Positions 16,258 to 25,341 of a DNA stretch of 64,000 nt are shown here, piece by piece (the first letter of the stretch is position 1; the number at the start of each line of letters is the position of its first letter). Under the pieces are notes generated by a model, which was not told the origin of the DNA, ran no database searches, and worked only from the letters and a program-made list of their open reading frames with translations. The stretch is from positions 186,001 to 250,000 of the forward strand of contig NZ_JGZN01000007.1 in assembly GCF_000741715.1 (NCBI RefSeq), given 5' to 3'. A program made the translations under genes and the position numbers. The stretch is from Bifidobacterium saguini DSM 23967 (lineage in GTDB: Bacteria > Actinomycetota > Actinomycetes > Actinomycetales > Bifidobacteriaceae).

Positions 16258-17184
16258 TCACTTGGTGTTGTCGCGCATACCGCGCATCTGAATGGAGTTG
16301 ATAATCACCAGGGCGATGAGCACAACCAGCGAGAGGGCTGCTGCCATGCCGAGGTCCTTCTTGGAATCGAAGGCGAAGTTGTAGATGAGCTGCACCACGG
16401 TCATCGTGGAGTTGTTCGGGCCACCCTTGGTCAGAATGAAGAACTGATCGAAGGCGAGGATGGAACCAGTCACGCAGTAGACCAGGCACATCACGATGGT
16501 GGGCTTCATCAGCGGCAGGGTGATGGAGCGGAAGATGCGCCAGGTGCCGGCGCCGTCCATGCGGGCGGCTTCGTACAGGTCACCGGGGATGGCCTGCAGA
16601 CCAATCATCATGAGCAGCATGTAGTAGCCAGAGAAGCGCCAGACGATCACGATAATCGTGGCCCACAGTGCGGATTGGCCAGTGGCGAGCACCGAACCGC
16701 CTTCCTGCATCAGACCCAGCGTGGAGAGAATCTTGGTGATAGGGCCGACCTGCGGGGAGTACAGCGCGTAGAACAGCAGGGACGCGGAGGCCAGACCGGT
16801 TGCGGACGGCAGCAGGAAGCAGGTACGCAGCACATTGTTCCACTTGGTGGATTCCTGCACAATCAGAGCCATACCGAGGCCGAGCACCAGCAGGAAGATC
16901 GTCACGATCACGGTGTATTCAAGCGTGAAGCCGATGGACGGCCAGAACAGCTTGTGTTCAAATACCTTGACAAAGTTGTCCGGGAAGTTGGTGCCACGGT
17001 TGCCGCCGAGCAGGCTCCAGCGGGAGCACGCCATGATGACGAGCAGCACGATCGGCACAAAGAACAGGACGATAATCATTACCCAGTCCGGAAGCGCGTA
17101 CAGGATACCGCGCTTGAACGCCTGGGCCTTTGCCGTGGACTTGTGCTCAGGCACGGCCGCGGCGGACTTGGAAACACTCGACAT
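16258..17184 (-). CDS. ABC transporter permease (MalF type) for arabinooligosaccharide
   Basis: A 308-residue permease with a basic N-terminus, about six helices and an EAA loop (YEAARMDGAGTWRIFRSITLPLMKP near residues 207-231). It pairs with the MalG-type permease, 20 bases downstream. The start at 17184 (MSSVSKSAAAVPEHK) has GGAGTG upstream. It is separated from the binding-protein gene by 342 bases with a REP-like hairpin, which may lower permease expression relative to the binding protein. Confidence 0.88.
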   Translation of the reverse strand: MSSVSKSAAAVPEHKSTAKAQAFKRGILYALPDWVMIIVLFFVPIVLLVIMACSRWSLLGGNRGTNFPDNFVKVFEHKLFWPSIGFTLEYTVIVTIFLLVLGLGMALIVQESTKWNNVLRTCFLLPSATGLASASLLFYALYSPQVGPITKILSTLGLMQEGGSVLATGQSALWATIIVIVWRFSGYYMLLMMIGLQAIPGDLYEAARMDGAGTWRIFRSITLPLMKPTIVMCLVYCVTGSILAFDQFFILTKGGPNNSTMTVVQLIYNFAFDSKKDLGMAAALSLVVLIALVIINSIQMRGMRDNTK

Positions 17185-17526
17185 GTTTCACTCCTTTGTG
17201 GGGAAATGGATGTGATCAGACGATCGAACTTTGATCGAATTTCGGATCGAAATGCAATCCGTTATCAAGGTCGATTCCTGTACGAAGGAGAAAAGGAAGG
17301 AGAGTACAACAGGAAGATGGAATCGGCCTTGGCAGCAGAACACAGTCGAAATGATGTATTTTGAGCATAAGAATGCTCCCCTCAGTCACCTGTGGTGACA
17401 GCTCCCCTCGAGGAGGGGAGCCAGATGGTTATGCTCAGTTCCTTTGAAAGGAACTATCGCGTAAGCGATTGAGGGGAGCGATATTCAGTTATTGGTAGCT
17501 AGTTCAGCTGATTGCTGATCTCAAGC
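17185..17526. other. Intergenic region between the binding-protein and permease genes, with REP-like element D
   Basis: There is no gene here. The first half is unremarkable leader DNA; the second half (17376-17480) holds the REP-like element. Confidence 0.6.
17376..17480. repeat. REP-like palindromic element D (composite)
   Basis: Starts GCTCCCCTCAGTCACCTG, contains a strong hairpin (CTCCCCTCGAGGAGGGGAG), then GTTCCTTTGAAAGGAAC, and ends GATTGAGGGGAGC, which is inverted relative to the start. The whole unit can fold as a large branched hairpin. Confidence 0.75.
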
Positions 17527-18846
17527 TCACTGAGCAGACAGGACGTCGCTCACAGCCTGGTTGTCGGACTTGAGGTTGCCGTCGCCCCAGACAGCGTTCT
17601 GGACGAGCAGCTGCCACGGAGAACCAGCGGCGTTGAAGGCCTCGTTGAAGGCTGCGGACTTCGGGGTCTGGCCATTGCCATCGATGATGGTGGAGTTGAT
17701 GGTCTGGATACGAGGATCAGCATCCTTGTAAGCGGTCTTCAGGGTCTGGATGTTGGAAGCGGTGTAGCCATTGTCAGCGAAGACTTCCTTCTGAGTGTCG
17801 GACTGCATCAGCCAGTAGAGGAAGTTCCAAGCCTGAGCAACGTGCTTGGAGTCCTTGGAGATACCCATTGCATCGCCACCGAGGAAGGTGGAGGTCTTGC
17901 CGGAAGTACCAGCGATCGGGGTCACGCCAACCTGGAAGCCGCCGTCCTTCTCAGCATCGAAGATGTCGTTGAGGGAGGTGTTCGGGTAAGGCATCACACC
18001 AATCTTGCCGTTGGCGAACGGAGCGGTCCAGGTGGCACCGGTCTCTTCCTTGGAGCCTGCGCCGAGGCCGTTGGTGGTGTTGGCGAGTTCCTTGTAGGAG
18101 TCGAGCACGGCCTTCATGGAATCATTGTTCAGGGTGGCTTCGGTGCCGTCGTCGTTCATGACGGATTCGCCATCAGCCCACACGGACGGGAAGAGGTCGA
18201 AGACCAGTGCGCCACCGGACTGACCGGCGAGGTAGGAGCCGGCAACGCCGTCCTTGTTCAGGGCAGCAACCTTCTTGGCCTGCTCGGTGAAGGTCTTGAT
18301 GTCGGTCGGGCCCTGCTCAGGATCCAGACCGGCTTCCTTGTAGAGGTCCTTGTTCCAGACCCACACGGAAACATCGGTGATGAACGGCAGGGTGTACTCG
18401 GCACCGTCCACGGTGCCAGCCTTGATGTGGCCCTGCTGAATGTCCTTCAGGTTGTCGAGGCCGTTGATCTGATCGGTGATTTCGGTGAAGATACCTTCGG
18501 AAGCCCAGTACGGAATACGAACAACGTCGCCGGCGAGAATATCAGGCAGGGAGTCGGTCTGGGAAGCGCCGCCGACCTTGCCTTCCATATCATCGTTCGG
18601 GATGATTTCCAGCTTGACCTGGTTCTTGTGGCTCTTGTTGTAAGCCTCAACAGCAGCCTTGGCCTGACGCTCCAGTGGAGAACGGGTCCACAGGGTGATT
18701 TCGGTACCGTCATCGGTACCCTTTGCCGGGATGCCTTCGGCGGTGGCAGAGCCACCATTGCCGGAACCGCCGCAGGCGGCCAGCGGGATCAGCATTGCAG
18801 CGGCAGCGATGCCTGCGAGTGCACGAGTGACCTTGTTGAAGGACAT
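17527..18846 (-). CDS. Extracellular sugar-binding lipoprotein of the ABC importer
   Basis: A 439-residue solute-binding protein (SBP_bac_1 type). The signal peptide ends in the lipobox LAAC (Cys25), so it is lipid-anchored outside the membrane. Family features include EITLWTRSP, NDDMEGKVGG and a hinge region with several exposed Trp residues (VSVWVWNKDLYKEAGLDPEQGP). It delivers the sugar to the two permeases downstream. It is the first gene of the leftward operon and faces the divergent lacI gene; the gap between them carries operator-like palindromes. The substrate (arabinobiose or a related arabinoside) is inferred from context. Confidence 0.9.
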   Translation of the reverse strand: MSFNKVTRALAGIAAAAMLIPLAACGGSGNGGSATAEGIPAKGTDDGTEITLWTRSPLERQAKAAVEAYNKSHKNQVKLEIIPNDDMEGKVGGASQTDSLPDILAGDVVRIPYWASEGIFTEITDQINGLDNLKDIQQGHIKAGTVDGAEYTLPFITDVSVWVWNKDLYKEAGLDPEQGPTDIKTFTEQAKKVAALNKDGVAGSYLAGQSGGALVFDLFPSVWADGESVMNDDGTEATLNNDSMKAVLDSYKELANTTNGLGAGSKEETGATWTAPFANGKIGVMPYPNTSLNDIFDAEKDGGFQVGVTPIAGTSGKTSTFLGGDAMGISKDSKHVAQAWNFLYWLMQSDTQKEVFADNGYTASNIQTLKTAYKDADPRIQTINSTIIDGNGQTPKSAAFNEAFNAAGSPWQLLVQNAVWGDGNLKSDNQAVSDVLSAQ

Positions 18847-18995
18847 ATTCGCTTCTTTCTCTAAAATGTTCCGCTCATCTCTGAGAGGCGGTGGCGGAGT
18901 TTCCGCCTCCGGTTCTTCGAGGTTTCATCCTTCTTCTTCGGTAGAACGAAACCCTGCGAAAGCCTTTTCTCAATATAAACGAACAAGACCCATTT

Positions 18996-19013
18996 TGCAA
19001 AACCGCTTTCGCA
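18996..19013. promoter_or_regulatory. LacI-type operator near the binding-protein promoter
   Basis: TGCAAAACCGCTTTCGCA is an imperfect palindrome with the CG-centred form typical of LacI-family sites, 150 bases upstream of the binding-protein gene. Confidence 0.5.
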
Positions 19014-19222
19014 CTTTCGCTTTCTTTCGCATATCAAACCGGTTTACGCCATCATCTTCAGTGCATTATCCACTGAATTATTGGCTTATTTTCAGTGTTT
19101 TCACGGCGTGTCGCATCAATTGAACAAAATCAAACACAAACCAAACGCTTTCATGCACTTTCTGCAAAAGTGAACATCTCTGTTATCGTTTTGTTATAAA
19201 ACAACTCTTGCGAAACACACCT

Positions 19223-19239
19223 TGCGAAAACTTTTCGCA
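19223..19239. promoter_or_regulatory. Perfect palindromic operator upstream of lacI
   Basis: TGCGAAAA-C-TTTTCGCA is a perfect 17-base palindrome. Its half-site recurs upstream of hypBA2. It is probably bound by the neighbouring LacI protein for autoregulation. Confidence 0.6.
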
Positions 19240-19407
19240 CTTTCGCGCTACAATACGATGCAGCACAGCGACGTACTCAACTGGCAACTTCGCCGCGCAT
19301 CTGATTCTAGGCGGTACGCCCTCCAAGCGCCCCCCGAAAACAGAGCGTGGCGGCAAGCGCAAACGCGCATACTAGAACTACAACATATATATAAAAGGAA
19401 TCGAGGC

Positions 19408-20430
19408 ATGATGTCCCAGACCCCGACCGGACGTTCGGCACGACTTGAGGATGTAGCCGCTCTGGCCGGAGTGTCTCTGGCCACCGCATCCAAGGCGCTG
19501 CACAACAAGCCACGCATCAGCGACGACACCAAACAGCGCGTACTCGATGCCGCTCGTCAATTGAACTACTCCCCCAACAAATTGGCGCAATCTCTCGCCC
19601 GCGGCACTTCCGGATTAATCGGCTTGGTCACCTCCGACCTCCAAGGCCGCTTCTCCACACCTATTCTTATCGGCGCAGAAAATGAGCTGCGCGCGCAATC
19701 CACTTCCGTATTATTGGCCAACGCCCGCGGCGACGTTGCCCTCGAGCGGCAGCATGTAGAGAAACTGCTGTCGCTGAAAGTAGACGGACTGCTTATTGTG
19801 CAACGCGAAACCAATCCCCGCCCCTCGCTCGGCCAGGATTGGGGCGTACCGTTGGTCTATGTATACGGGCCCTCAACCGACACCAACGACTGCTCGGTGA
19901 CCTGCGACAACGTGGATGCCGGACGCATGGCCGTCAATCATCTGATTTCCTGCGGACGCCGGCATATCGCCATCATCGGTGGCGATGAAACCTATACTGC
20001 AGCCACCGATCGCACCAAGGGTGCGCTGGAAGCATTGGCCGAACTTGGAATCCAGCCGGCCGGACCGATTCGCTACGGTAAATGGGCCGAAGAGTGGGGC
20101 CGCGCGGCCACGAGACTGCTGCTTGACCAAGGCGTGCAATTCGATGCCGTGGTATGCCAGAGCGATCAGCTGGCCCGCGGTTGCATCGATGTGCTGAAGC
20201 AGCAAGGCTTGGCCATTCCAGATGATGTTGCTGTTATCGGCCACGATAACTGGTCCGTGCTTACCTCCGGCTCTCGCCCCTCGCTGACCTCCATCGACAA
20301 CGAAACCGAAGCCATCGGCCGACGCGCCGCACGGTACCTGATGGATGCCATCGACGGCAATCCGCATCACGGCGTGGACTATGTGCCCTGCCGCCTTATT
20401 CAGCGGGAATCCACACTGCCGCTGGACTAG
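19408..20430 (+). CDS. LacI-family transcriptional regulator of the hypBA locus
   Basis: This 340-residue repressor has an N-terminal helix-turn-helix (RLEDVAALAGVSLATASKALHNKPRIS) and a periplasmic-binding-protein-like sensor domain (from about residue 65, GLIGLVTSDLQGRFSTPI) for a sugar effector. I start at 19408 (MMSQTPTGR), where AAAGGA and GAGG lie upstream, not at 19222, because 62 extra residues before the HTH are atypical. It is divergent from the ABC-hypBA1 operon, the usual arrangement for a local regulator. The effector is unknown; L-arabinose or arabinobiose is plausible. Confidence 0.88.
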   Translation: MMSQTPTGRSARLEDVAALAGVSLATASKALHNKPRISDDTKQRVLDAARQLNYSPNKLAQSLARGTSGLIGLVTSDLQGRFSTPILIGAENELRAQSTSVLLANARGDVALERQHVEKLLSLKVDGLLIVQRETNPRPSLGQDWGVPLVYVYGPSTDTNDCSVTCDNVDAGRMAVNHLISCGRRHIAIIGGDETYTAATDRTKGALEALAELGIQPAGPIRYGKWAEEWGRAATRLLLDQGVQFDAVVCQSDQLARGCIDVLKQQGLAIPDDVAVIGHDNWSVLTSGSRPSLTSIDNETEAIGRRAARYLMDAIDGNPHHGVDYVPCRLIQRESTLPLD

Positions 20431-20443
20431 CACACCTGTCTGC

Positions 20444-20482
20444 AAAAAGCCTGGACTGAAATACCTTGCGGTCCGGGCTTTT
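20444..20482 (+). terminator. Terminator of lacI (hypBA locus)
   Basis: AAAAGCCTGGAC pairs with GTCCGGGCTTTT (about 20445-20456 with 20471-20482), one G-T pair aside, followed by GCAT. It lies 15 bases after the stop. Confidence 0.8.
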
Positions 20483-20589
20483 GCATATTCAGCTGTAGAT
20501 ATTCACAACGCAGCACTGGTTTTCCATAAATATTATATCGGTATCATCTATATGTCTTTTCTCGCAATATTACTGCGTTTTTAAATTGT

Positions 20590-20601
20590 GATACCGGTAT
20601 A
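20590..20601. promoter_or_regulatory. GATACCGGTATA operator upstream of the alpha-galactosidase gene
   Basis: The palindrome ATACCGGTAT at 20591-20600 also occurs in front of the MFS gene (25478), and a near copy lies in front of the second lacI gene (24029). A degenerate copy, TATCGGTATC, lies about 55 bases upstream. Confidence 0.6.
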
Positions 20602-20650
20602 AATCTTATATGATATTCCTCGTTATCACCCATAACAACGAGGTATGCAC

Positions 20651-22852
20651 ATGCAGATGACCACCATCGCCATCAGCCAGCCGACGCAGGCTCATGATGG
20701 CAACACCACGATCCCGCCAACCAACAAACCGACTCATGTGACTCTTGGGTTCAGCGAAGGCAGACTCCCGCGTATCGTCGCCATCACGCGCGGCACAGCA
20801 CCGGCCGCAGCGGCGTCAACGGCAAACGAACCCACAGCCACAAAACCGGACCCGCAATTCCCGCAGACACTTGATGCCGGTCTGCAAACCGGTGAAATGC
20901 CCACGCTCCTGCCCACACAGGCCGAAGGCTGGACCGGCACGCCCGCCATCCAAGTGGCACGCAACGGCGTGGAAATATTCCCCAAGTTCACGGTGACTCA
21001 CGTTGAACCTGCGGAAAATTCCGTTACGTTCAGCGCTACGGACAATACCGCCAAACTCGCTCTTACAATGACCGTTGCCATTGGCCCGGAAGGACTTATC
21101 CGCGTAGACACCGATCTGACCAACACCGGTGAATCGCCGCTGACCGTTCAGCGTCTGGCACCGGTTGTACCGCTGCCGCCGCAGGTCTCGGAAGTGGAAT
21201 CCTGCACCGGCCATCATCTGCGCGAACGCGCTTTGCAGCGCCAGGCACTTACCGAAGGCGTGTTCGCCAAGGAATCGCGCATGGGCCGCCCGAACTTCAA
21301 CGCCACCACCCTGCTCACTGCTGGCGAGCGCGGCTTTGGCTTCGAACATGGCTTGGTTGTCTGCGCTCATGTGGCGTTCAGCGGCAATTCCACCACGTTT
21401 ATTGAGCGCACTCCATATACGCATGGCGTTATCGGCGGCGGCGAACTGCCCTACATGGGTGAGATTGAATTGACGCAAGGCGCCACCTATCATGCGCCAC
21501 GTTTGCTCGTCGGTATCGGGGAGGGCTTGAACGAGGTCTCGGCAAAGTTCCACACCTACTTGCGCGCGCTGCATCCAGAACTTGCCAAGCCGCGCCCGGT
21601 GATGCTCAATACCTGGGAGGCCATGTACTTTGCGCAAAGCGAGGGCAAGGTTATCGCTTTGGCCGATCGCGCCGCTGAGGTTGGTGTAGAACGATTCGTT
21701 ATCGATGATGGCTGGTTCAAGGGCCGCCGCGACGATACCAAGGCGCTTGGCGACTGGCAGGTCGACTCCACGTTGTGGCCGGAGGGTTTGGGGACCGTGG
21801 CCCATCATGTGCATGATCTGGGTATGGAATTCGGCCTGTGGTTTGAGCCGGAAATGATTAGCCCCGACTCAGATGTGGCACGCGCCCACCCTGATTGGAT
21901 GCTCGCTCCGAATGGCGAGCGACTGCCGATGGCATCGCGCGCACAGCAGGTCATTGATCTGACGAACCCCGCGGCCGCCGCCTATGTGGAGCATGCCATT
22001 GATACGCTCGTGAGCGAATACCATATCGATTACATCAAGTGGGACCACAACCGTTTCCTCACTGAACCCCTCTCCCCTGCATCCGGCCGCCCCGCTGTGC
22101 ACAAGCAGACCGAAGCTTTCTATGCGATTGTTGATCATCTGCGTGAGCGCCATCCGGGATTGGAAATCGAATCCTGCTCATCTGGTGGTGGTCGTATCGA
22201 TGCCGGAGTATTGGCGCGTTGCAGCCGCGTATGGGCTTCTGATTGCACTGATCCGGTGGAGCGTGCCGATATTCAGCGTGGCACATCCCTGCTGGTACCG
22301 CCAGAAATGATTGGTGAGCATATTTCCGAATCCCCAAATCATGCAACCCGCCGCGCCACGTCGCTTACCATGCGTGCGTCGATGGCGTTCTTCGGCCATC
22401 TCGGCATCGAATGGAACATTATGAAGCTGAGCGACGCTGACTTGCAGCAGCTGAAGAGCTGGGTGGATTTGTATAAGCAGCGCAGGCAGGATATTCCTCA
22501 AGGCACTCTGGTGCACGCGGATGTTCCGGATCCGGCCATTCGCGTCGATGGACTTATCTCCCAAGATCGTTCGCGTGCGGTGTACCGGTTTGCTGCGGTC
22601 TCCTCTTCTCAGGATTACCCGTATGGCTTGGTCAGGCTACCTGGCTTGGATGATGCAGCGCGCTACCGGATTCGCCCGCTTGGCGGCATCACCCGCTATG
22701 AGCAGGAGTTCAGCCCGAATTGCCGCACGGCACTGAGCTGGTGGACGGATGAGGGCACCACGGTGGATGGCGCCACGCTCACGCAGTGGGGTATTCGTCC
22801 GCCGCAGCTTGCGCCGGAACATGCCGTGCTCATTGAAGTGACGCGCGAGTAG
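20651..22852 (+). CDS. Alpha-galactosidase, GH36
   Basis: This 733-residue enzyme removes terminal alpha-galactose from raffinose-family sugars or melibiose. It has an N-terminal beta-sandwich domain, then a TIM barrel. The GH36 nucleophile is D465 in YIKWDHNR and the acid/base is D531 in WASDCTDP; the pocket motif SCSSGGGRIDAGV is intact. No signal peptide is present, so it acts inside the cell. I choose the ATG at 20651, placed six bases after GAGGT; 20645 and 20657 are also possible. The opposed lacI and MFS genes share its operator, so the three probably form one regulon. Confidence 0.93.
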   Translation: MQMTTIAISQPTQAHDGNTTIPPTNKPTHVTLGFSEGRLPRIVAITRGTAPAAAASTANEPTATKPDPQFPQTLDAGLQTGEMPTLLPTQAEGWTGTPAIQVARNGVEIFPKFTVTHVEPAENSVTFSATDNTAKLALTMTVAIGPEGLIRVDTDLTNTGESPLTVQRLAPVVPLPPQVSEVESCTGHHLRERALQRQALTEGVFAKESRMGRPNFNATTLLTAGERGFGFEHGLVVCAHVAFSGNSTTFIERTPYTHGVIGGGELPYMGEIELTQGATYHAPRLLVGIGEGLNEVSAKFHTYLRALHPELAKPRPVMLNTWEAMYFAQSEGKVIALADRAAEVGVERFVIDDGWFKGRRDDTKALGDWQVDSTLWPEGLGTVAHHVHDLGMEFGLWFEPEMISPDSDVARAHPDWMLAPNGERLPMASRAQQVIDLTNPAAAAYVEHAIDTLVSEYHIDYIKWDHNRFLTEPLSPASGRPAVHKQTEAFYAIVDHLRERHPGLEIESCSSGGGRIDAGVLARCSRVWASDCTDPVERADIQRGTSLLVPPEMIGEHISESPNHATRRATSLTMRASMAFFGHLGIEWNIMKLSDADLQQLKSWVDLYKQRRQDIPQGTLVHADVPDPAIRVDGLISQDRSRAVYRFAAVSSSQDYPYGLVRLPGLDDAARYRIRPLGGITRYEQEFSPNCRTALSWWTDEGTTVDGATLTQWGIRPPQLAPEHAVLIEVTRE

Positions 22853-22885
22853 CGCAATCCGCGCGGCTGCAGCCGTAGTCTCTGA

Positions 22886-23935
22886 CTACCGCTCTTCCAC
22901 AGCCGCGCGAGCCAATTCGCCGGTGGATTCGCGTTTCACTAATTCGCCGGCGATCTTGTCGAACATCGTCCACGCCTCACCGCGTGGACGATTGTTGACC
23001 ACATCATCAATCTGCTGTTTGAGCATCGTCACCGCATGCTCGCCAGCCTCATCGAAATGCTGCCGAATCGTGGTCAGCGGCGGATTCCACACTCTCGAAA
23101 GCGTGTGGTCATCGAATCCGGCCACAATCACATCCTCAGGTACCCGCTTACCGGCTATTGCCAAGCCCCGCATCACACCCATTGCAATCTCATCATTGCC
23201 GGCGAAAATAGCGGTGACACTATCATCCTCACCAAGCTGCTGCCCGATGGCGATGGCTTTTTCCGCATCCCACGTTGTAGCGATCGGTGCCGGAGCCGGC
23301 ACATGAGCATCACTTAACGCCATACGCCAACCATCCTCACGCGCATCCACGTCGGACGGCACCGCCACATAGTGCACAGTCGCATGCCCCAAAGCTAGCA
23401 GATGCTTGGTCATCGCATAAGCACTGTCGTATTCGCACAAATGAATCTGCGCACGGTCCTCATGCCGCGGACCGCCGATAATCACCAGCGGAGTCGTGGA
23501 TGGAATATGGGAGACCACACTGTCGGTGAGGCGATCGTAATCAATAAGAATCACACCGGCCGGGCTGCGATCGAGGCAGGAGCGCACACTGCCCAGCATC
23601 CAATCTCCGCCGCGTGAATCAAGCACGTAAATCGTAGTCGGATAGCCGATTTCCTGCGCTTTGCGTTCGATGCCATAGAAGGTTTGTGTGCGACCATACA
23701 GTCTGGTATCGGCAGACATCACTGCAATCGATTCGCTCATGTCGAGGGCGAGCGCGCGGGCGATAGGATTCGGCCGGTAGTTCAGTTTTTCAATGGCGGC
23801 TGCGATGGCCACGCGTTTCTTCTCACTGACTCTGCTGGGGTCCTTCAAATACCGCGACATCGTGGGCACTGAGACATTGGCTACCGCCGCCACATCGCGG
23901 ATGGAAGGCGCGGTGCCGCGCTTCGTTCTGGGCAT
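22886..23935 (-). CDS. LacI-family regulator of the alpha-galactosidase/MFS regulon
   Basis: A 349-residue repressor with an N-terminal HTH (SIRDVAAVANVSVPTMSRYLKDPSRVS) and a sugar-sensor domain. The ATG at 23935 (MPRTKRGTAPS) has GGGAGGT six bases upstream; the frame beyond it to 24043 is leader. An operator-like TGTATACCGGTACA lies about 95 bases upstream, so it probably controls itself. The same motif stands before the GH36 gene and the MFS gene. Its effector is likely galactose or an alpha-galactoside. Confidence 0.9.
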   Translation of the reverse strand: MPRTKRGTAPSIRDVAAVANVSVPTMSRYLKDPSRVSEKKRVAIAAAIEKLNYRPNPIARALALDMSESIAVMSADTRLYGRTQTFYGIERKAQEIGYPTTIYVLDSRGGDWMLGSVRSCLDRSPAGVILIDYDRLTDSVVSHIPSTTPLVIIGGPRHEDRAQIHLCEYDSAYAMTKHLLALGHATVHYVAVPSDVDAREDGWRMALSDAHVPAPAPIATTWDAEKAIAIGQQLGEDDSVTAIFAGNDEIAMGVMRGLAIAGKRVPEDVIVAGFDDHTLSRVWNPPLTTIRQHFDEAGEHAVTMLKQQIDDVVNNRPRGEAWTMFDKIAGELVKRESTGELARAAVEER

Positions 23936-24028
23936 GCACATACCTCCCTGACTTGGTGTTCCAAAGTCATACACCGGCATACCGCCTAGCTTATGTTCTG
24001 TGCGCTTTATTGTACGCAAACCGTTAGA

Positions 24029-24042
24029 TGTATACCGGTACA
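24029..24042. promoter_or_regulatory. TGTATACCGGTACA operator upstream of lacI
   Basis: A perfect 14-base palindrome sharing the TACCGGTA core with the sites at 20590 and 25478. It touches the U-tract of the MFS terminator. Confidence 0.6.
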
Positions 24043-24045
24043 AAA

Positions 24046-24068
24046 AAGCGCCTCGTAATGAGGCGCTT
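24046..24068 (-). terminator. Terminator of the MFS gene
   Basis: AAGCGCCTC pairs with GAGGCGCTT, followed on the minus strand by a T run. It lies about 55 bases past the MFS stop and just ahead of the lacI operator. Confidence 0.88.
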
Positions 24069-24123
24069 GGAATCAGGCTAGAGATTCTTTGATTGCAAGT
24101 TACGTTCAGTGTTGCTCGAAATC

Positions 24124-25341
24124 TCAGGCCAAAGCCGGCTGAGCGTTCTTCTTATGGGTGAGCTGCCAAACCAGCACTGCGGCAATCATGATGGCGAAGC
24201 CTGCGGTGAACCAAGGGAATGGAGCAGCTGGATCAGTGGAACCGGTAATCATCATAACCGCCTTCATAGCCAGCGGGGAGACGAACACACCAACATGGAA
24301 GGACAGGATGATCATGGTGGACCAGAATGCCTGAGAGCTCTTCTTAGCGTACTTCGGGATGCGGTTGCACAGGAACGGTCCCAGGATCGGGCCAGGGAAG
24401 TTGAACAGGAAGAAGCCGATGACCAGCACAACATAGCTGCTGCCAGCGAGGGAGACGAGCAGGCTGCCGAGGAAGTAGACGCCCATACCGATGTAGTAAG
24501 TGTTGTCGCCAAACTTCTTCTCCAAGAAGCCGTAGACGAAGCCGGCCACCACTGCGAACAGGATGCCCACAGAGATGATTACGGACGAATCATGGTGAGG
24601 ATCGTTCAGAATCTTCTGGGCGATTTCGGCGAAGCGCACGTTGATGGCGTTGAAGAACACCATGTAGAGTGCGGCGCACACGCAGAACGCACCGAGAATC
24701 GGGCTGGTCTGCTCAGGGTAGATGTTGACGTTCTCTTCGGCTTCCATGTCCGAGGAGCCGGATTTGTCGAGGTGCACGTCCGGAACCTGGAACCAGAACC
24801 AGATGAGCACCGGGAACGCGAACAGGTAAACGATGAAGGCGCCCTGCCAGCCGGCGATGAGCACGAACACGGAAACCAGCGCGGTCATAATGGCCTGGCC
24901 TAGGTTTTCAGTGGCACCACGGATGCCGAGCAGGGTGGCACGGCGGTTACCGGAATACAGCATCTGAATCAGGGTGATGGCCAGCGAATTGTACAGGCCG
25001 AGACCCATGCCGAAGAGCACACGAGCAGCCATTACGACAGCGAAGTTCGTGGCGAACATCGGCACGAAGGCGGTGATGCCCACGAGGAACAGGCCGGCGC
25101 CGATGACCTTTTTCAGGCCGAAGAAGCGTGCCAGAGCCGGGCTGATGAGCAACGTGGCCAATGCGGTCAATGATGGTGTGGTGGAGAGCAACTCCGCGGC
25201 GGTGTTATCGACGTTGAGCGCACGCCCCAACTGTGGGATAACGCCGTTGACAACGCTGTAGCTGGTGAGGAACAGCGATATGGACAGCATCGGCAGGATC
25301 ACCGAGAGGCTGTTGACATCCTTCTTCGTTGTGGATGACAT
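24124..25341 (-). CDS. MFS transporter, probably for an alpha-galactoside or related sugar
   Basis: A 405-residue protein with 12 predicted helices split by a charged central loop (DVHLDKSGSSDMEAEENVN). The MFS signature is seen in the N-half (ARFFGLKKVIGAG and RVLFGMGLGLYNSLA). I start at 25341 (MSSTTKKDVN) behind AAAGGAAA. It is encoded upstream of, and in line with, the lacI gene, and its promoter carries the GATACCGGTATA operator. The substrate is inferred only from the regulon; amino-acid or drug transport cannot be ruled out. Confidence 0.75.
   Translation of the reverse strand: MSSTTKKDVNSLSVILPMLSISLFLTSYSVVNGVIPQLGRALNVDNTAAELLSTTPSLTALATLLISPALARFFGLKKVIGAGLFLVGITAFVPMFATNFAVVMAARVLFGMGLGLYNSLAITLIQMLYSGNRRATLLGIRGATENLGQAIMTALVSVFVLIAGWQGAFIVYLFAFPVLIWFWFQVPDVHLDKSGSSDMEAEENVNIYPEQTSPILGAFCVCAALYMVFFNAINVRFAEIAQKILNDPHHDSSVIISVGILFAVVAGFVYGFLEKKFGDNTYYIGMGVYFLGSLLVSLAGSSYVVLVIGFFLFNFPGPILGPFLCNRIPKYAKKSSQAFWSTMIILSFHVGVFVSPLAMKAVMMITGSTDPAAPFPWFTAGFAIMIAAVLVWQLTHKKNAQPALA

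Larger units (their letters stand above)
18847..19407. promoter_or_regulatory. Divergent control region between the binding-protein gene and lacI
   Basis: This 561-base AT-rich gap should hold the promoters of both directions. It contains the palindromes listed at 18996 and 19223 and several further TTTCGC half-sites. The long N-terminal extension of the lacI frame (from 19222) is non-coding in character. Confidence 0.65.

Noticed and set aside
6819-20430. Recent horizontal transfer of the hypBA locus
   Set aside because: No integrase, transposase, tRNA junction or clear base-composition change was seen. REP and MITE-like elements are present, but also lie outside the locus.
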